Source: Flavipsychrobacter sp.
GTDB taxonomy: Bacteria; Bacteroidota; Bacteroidia; Chitinophagales; Chitinophagaceae
Direction of reading: 5' to 3'
DNA: 64,000 nucleotides
NCBI GenBank assembly: GCA_031292525.1
Contig: JARLGY010000064.1
Location: 186,001 to 250,000 of the forward strand
Under the pieces are notes generated by a model. It made no database searches, was not told the DNA's origin, and worked only from the letters and a program-made list of their open reading frames with translations. A program made the position numbers and the translations under genes. Of this stretch, positions 61,328 to 64,000 are shown piece after piece. Position 1 is the first letter of the stretch, and the number at the start of each line of letters is the position of its first letter.

Positions 61328-61921
61328 ATGGCAGAAATGGATACCTCGAGTGGCGGGGGGCATAAGAAAGGCCCCGGCGTCAAAAAGGGGAAAAAATTAT
61401 CTACAAGAATTGACCTTACTCCAATGGTGGATCTTGGGTTCCTGCTTATCACCTTCTTCATGTTTACCACAACAATGGCTAAACCGAAGACCATGGAGAT
61501 AAACATGCCTTACAAAGATCCGAATCTGAAAGTAGAGGATCAGAGCAAGGTAAAGGAAAGTACTGCCCTAACCATATTGCTGAGCAAAAACCATCGCGTT
61601 TATTACTACGAAGGTATTGGTAGCGATCCTAATACCCCTCCTAAGCTTGAGGCAACAACCTTCAGGGAAAAAGGCGGGATAAGGGACGAGATCATAGCGA
61701 AAGAAGCAAAGGTTGACGCTATGAAACGTGCCGGGCAGCTTGGACCTAAAGACCAGACTACCATCCTGATAAAACCAGACACAACCAGTACTTATGATGA
61801 CCTGGTGAATATACTGGATGAAATGAGCATCAATGCCGTAAAAACTTACGCTATTGTTGACATATCTGGCCAGGACCAGGAATTTATACACCTGACAGAA
61901 CAGGCCAATGGCGGTAAGTAA
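61328..61921 (+). CDS. exbD: ExbD/TolR-family protein, second copy
   Basis: 197 residues. A basic N-terminus (KKGPGVKKGKKLSTR) precedes the helix with Asp35 in RIDLTPMVDLGFLLITFFMF. The end (DDLVNILDEMSINAVKTYAIVDI) matches the orphan ExbD at 40553, which is its paralogue. Third gene of the cluster, 79 bp after the first exbD. Confidence 0.93.
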   Translation: MAEMDTSSGGGHKKGPGVKKGKKLSTRIDLTPMVDLGFLLITFFMFTTTMAKPKTMEINMPYKDPNLKVEDQSKVKESTALTILLSKNHRVYYYEGIGSDPNTPPKLEATTFREKGGIRDEIIAKEAKVDAMKRAGQLGPKDQTTILIKPDTTSTYDDLVNILDEMSINAVKTYAIVDISGQDQEFIHLTEQANGGK

Positions 61922-61959
61922 TCCGCACCAGCCTTTATTCAGAATTTAAAACATTTAAA

Positions 61960-62769
61960 ATGGATATTAATAAAATTTTAAACAGTGACTACCTCGACAT
62001 CCTGTTCGAGGGCCGTAACAAACAGTACGGTGGGTACGATCTGCGCAAAAAATATCCGAACCGCATGCGTAATGCCGCGCTTACCACAATAGGTATCGTT
62101 GCTTTGATCATTGTGGTGCCGCTGATAGTGAGCGCTATTAAACCTAAGGAGTCATCAAAACCGCCTGTAGTAATGACACAGGTAACATTAGCAGAACCAC
62201 CACCGGTGGACCCAAAGAAGCCACCACCACCACCGCCACCTTCTGAGCCACCACCACCCGTAAAACCAACGGTGAAATTTACCCCACCGGTGATAGAAAA
62301 GGATAAGGAAGTGAAGGAGGATGAAAAACCACCAGAGCAGACTGAAATGAAGGATGCTGCTGCAGGTATTAAAACCGAACAAGGTGATGTAAATGGTATT
62401 GACCCGGGTATTGTGGACAAGCCTGGTACAGGAACCGGTGTTGTTGCAGCCCCACCACCACCGCAGATATTCACTTACGTGGAGCAAATGCCGGTACCTT
62501 CTGTTGACCTGAACTCTTACCTGAGTAAGAACCTTAAATATCCTGAACAGGCCCGCTCTAATAATATAGAAGGCAGGGTTGTATTGAAGTTCGTGGTAAA
62601 TGAGGATGGTACAGTATCTGGTATAACTGTAGTACGTGGTATAGGTAACGGTTGCGATGAAGAAGCAAAACGTGTACTTGCTGCAATGCCAGCCTGGAAA
62701 CCAGGTAAACAAAATGGCCGTGCAGTGAAGGTTTACTTCACGTTGCCTATTGTTTTCAAACTTGAGTAA
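61960..62769 (+). CDS. tonB: TonB-family energy transducer
   Basis: 269 residues. The N-terminus (DYLDILFEGRNKQYGGYDLRKKYPNR) precedes one membrane helix. Then a proline-rich spacer (VDPKKPPPPPPPSEPPPP) spans the periplasm and the C-terminal TonB domain contains YPEQARSNNIEGRVVLKFVV and GNGCDEEAKRVLAAMPAWKPG. It transfers energy to TonB-dependent receptors. Its N- and C-termini closely match the orphan TonB at 37407. It ends the cluster before a terminator. Confidence 0.94.
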   Translation: MDINKILNSDYLDILFEGRNKQYGGYDLRKKYPNRMRNAALTTIGIVALIIVVPLIVSAIKPKESSKPPVVMTQVTLAEPPPVDPKKPPPPPPPSEPPPPVKPTVKFTPPVIEKDKEVKEDEKPPEQTEMKDAAAGIKTEQGDVNGIDPGIVDKPGTGTGVVAAPPPPQIFTYVEQMPVPSVDLNSYLSKNLKYPEQARSNNIEGRVVLKFVVNEDGTVSGITVVRGIGNGCDEEAKRVLAAMPAWKPGKQNGRAVKVYFTLPIVFKLE

Positions 62770-62791
62770 TTCAATTTACTTTATAATATCT

Positions 62792-62820
62792 AAGGCTATC
62801 CATTATGGGTAGCCTTTTTT
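62792..62820 (+). terminator. Terminator of the exbB-tonB cluster
   Basis: 10-bp stem AAGGCTATCC / GGGTAGCCTT with one G-T pair and a short loop, followed by a T-run, 22 bp after the tonB stop. Confidence 0.9.
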
Positions 62821-62870
62821 ATAAACATAACTTTAAGCAACAGGTATATACAACGTACAGTATAACCTAT

Positions 62871-62878
62871 TACTTTTG
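62871..62878 (+). promoter_or_regulatory. -7 promoter box of the OmpH-like gene
   Basis: TACTTTTG matches TAnnTTTG, 41 bases before the ATG at 62920. Confidence 0.5.
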
Positions 62879-62919
62879 CCGGTGTTTACATAAGGATACT
62901 TTAACTTAAATCAACTTAA

Positions 62920-63534
62920 ATGAAAAATGTTTCTATAGTGCTCAGTACGCTGTCATTAATTGGCGTATTAATATTGTTTGGTCTGTATATGAACCAAAAT
63001 AAGAGCGGAGGCAGCAAAGCCAATACATCATCTGTGGGTGGTGCAAATCTGAAAATAGCATTTGTAAACATAGACAGCCTGGAAGCACATTCTGATGTAC
63101 TGAAAGCAAAAAACGAGGAGTTCAAAAAGAAACAAGAAGAGATGAACACCGAACTGCAACGCTCTTACCAGCAGATGCAGAACGAACAAATGGAACTGCA
63201 AAAAAAGGCTCAGGCTAATGCTCTTACCCAGGCAGAAGGTGAGGCAGCCCAAAAACACCTTGCCCAAATGCAACAAAGCCTGGAAAGCCGCAAAGAAGCA
63301 CTTACTGACCAGTTGATGAAGGAACAAGAAGATTTCAGCAAGGATATAAAACACCGCCTGGATCTATTCCTGGAAAACTATAATAAAGACAAGCATTACG
63401 ATTACATTATGTCTTATACAGATGCGGGATCGGGCCGTACTATATTATATGCAGCTAAACAGTTTGATATAACTGACGATGTAATAAAAGGAATGAACAG
63501 TATACCAGTGAATACTGCCGACCAGAAAAAATAA
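62920..63534 (+). CDS. OmpH/Skp-family protein
   Basis: 204 residues. An N-terminal hydrophobic helix (SIVLSTLSLIGVLILFGLY) serves as signal or anchor; a Ser/Gly linker follows; then the OmpH start IAFVNIDSLEAHSDVLK. A long coiled coil (about 65-145) rich in Glu, Gln, Lys forms the tentacles. The C-terminal part (HYDYIMSYTDAGSGRTILYAAKQFDITDDVI) is standard for the family. Skp-like proteins chaperone outer-membrane proteins in the periplasm. The anchored form is common in Bacteroidota. The next gene starts 23 bp downstream. Confidence 0.9.
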   Translation: MKNVSIVLSTLSLIGVLILFGLYMNQNKSGGSKANTSSVGGANLKIAFVNIDSLEAHSDVLKAKNEEFKKKQEEMNTELQRSYQQMQNEQMELQKKAQANALTQAEGEAAQKHLAQMQQSLESRKEALTDQLMKEQEDFSKDIKHRLDLFLENYNKDKHYDYIMSYTDAGSGRTILYAAKQFDITDDVIKGMNSIPVNTADQKK

Positions 63535-63557
63535 CTAATACCAAACACGCCCCTGAC

Positions 63558-64000
63558 TTGGAAAACAAAACCGCTTTTCATCGTTCGCTTACCCTACTGG
63601 ATGGGGCGCTATTGGTAATAGGCTCCATGATAGGATCAGGGATCTTTATTGTAAGCGCCGATATAGCCCGCAATGTGGGCAGCGCTGGTTGGCTGATAGT
63701 GGTATGGCTCTTATCGGGCTTTATAACACTAGCAGCCGCACTTAGCTATGGAGAGTTGAGCGGTATGTTTCCGCAAGCGGGAGGCCAGTATGTGTACCTA
63801 AGAGAAGCATTTGGCAAACGTTTTGGATTCTTATATGGCTGGTCCTTCTTTGCTGTAATACAAACAGGAACTATTGCTGCTGTAGGCGTGGCATTTGCCA
63901 AATTTGCCTCATACCTTATACCCACCTTGGGTGAAGATAATATACTGATTGGTGCAGGCAGCTTTCATATCTCTGCAGCACAAATGTTGTCTATAGGTAT
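63558..64000 (+). CDS. APC-family amino acid permease (partial, start only)
   Basis: The frame is open from 63558 to the end of the window, about 147 codons. No ATG fits; the TTG at 63558 (then ENKTAFHRSLT) is the best start. Features are SLTLLDGALLVIGSMIGSGIFIV, with the glycine-rich GSMIGSGIF of the APC superfamily, and several helices (VVWLLSGFITLAAALSYGEL, QAGGQYVYLREAFGKRFGF). It carries amino acids in with protons or by exchange. The remaining ~300 residues lie outside. Confidence 0.85.
   Translation, partial: MENKTAFHRSLTLLDGALLVIGSMIGSGIFIVSADIARNVGSAGWLIVVWLLSGFITLAAALSYGELSGMFPQAGGQYVYLREAFGKRFGFLYGWSFFAVIQTGTIAAVGVAFAKFASYLIPTLGEDNILIGAGSFHISAAQMLSIG

Noticed and set aside
62188-62712. 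Minus-strand Trp- and Gly-rich frames in tonB
   Set aside because: They are shadows of the proline-rich linker (CCA/CCG codons read as TGG/CGG).
1-64000. tRNA, rRNA or riboswitch genes
   Set aside because: No T-loop motif, cloverleaf or known riboswitch core was recognised by reading; a covariance-model scan was not possible.

Overview
The window is chromosomal DNA of a Bacteroidota bacterium, most likely of the Chitinophagales/Chitinophagaceae type. The support is: three large secreted proteins with C-terminal type IX secretion (T9SS) sorting domains; Bacteroidota-only families (IPExxxVDY, DUF2723, an ExbB-ExbD-ExbD-TonB cluster); many TAnnTTTG -7 promoter boxes; A-rich start regions with almost no Shine-Dalgarno sequence. 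No tRNA, rRNA, CRISPR array, integrase or transposase was seen. The species cannot be named from the sequence.

Layout. 1-11.1 kb: tail of an unknown membrane protein, a compact exosortase-like enzyme with a small membrane partner, a tandem pair of TMTC-like membrane glycosyltransferase/TPR proteins, a 1,781-residue T9SS surface protein and, 36 bp after it, a 73-residue protein with a short PLDGG-type sorting tail. 11.1-19.5 kb: housekeeping genes (guaB, DUF983, cytochrome c, DEAD-box helicase, acyl-CoA synthetase, a two-gene ABC transporter) with three copies of a ~145-bp intergenic repeat around the acyl-CoA synthetase gene. 19.5-24.9 kb: an accessory stretch with a TIR/nucleoside-deoxyribosyltransferase-like winged-helix protein, a broken FRG-domain gene fused to a hairpin repeat, a divergent Xre regulator with two palindromic operator candidates, a DUF3667 protein, a uracil-DNA-glycosylase-like protein and a lone terminase-small-subunit-like protein.

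24.9-43.6 kb: pabB with a polyampholyte protein, purA, an SPFH protein, IPExxxVDY, DUF2723, a T9SS NHL-repeat protein, pdeM, an orphan TonB, a T9SS protein with dockerin- and cohesin-like modules, an orphan ExbD, a sensor kinase and a family 2 glycosyltransferase. 43.7-49.2 kb: a pair of unrecognised paralogues, a PAS kinase without an ATPase domain, proC. 49.5-53.8 kb: a porin - Rieske protein - imelysin lipoprotein - di-haem oxidoreductase operon, probably an envelope metal/electron-transfer system. 54-64 kb: a lipoprotein, acyl-CoA dehydrogenase, a helix-hairpin-helix protein, a nucleotidyltransferase/small-protein pair, ppa-asnS, the exbB-exbD-exbD-tonB cluster, an OmpH-like protein and the start of an APC permease.

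The genes connect mainly at the cell surface. Two C-terminal sorting routes occur together (T9SS and exosortase-like), three large membrane proteins could glycosylate exported proteins, and full plus orphan TonB components could energise the outer membrane. Function calls rest on reading motifs by eye; no database search was run.
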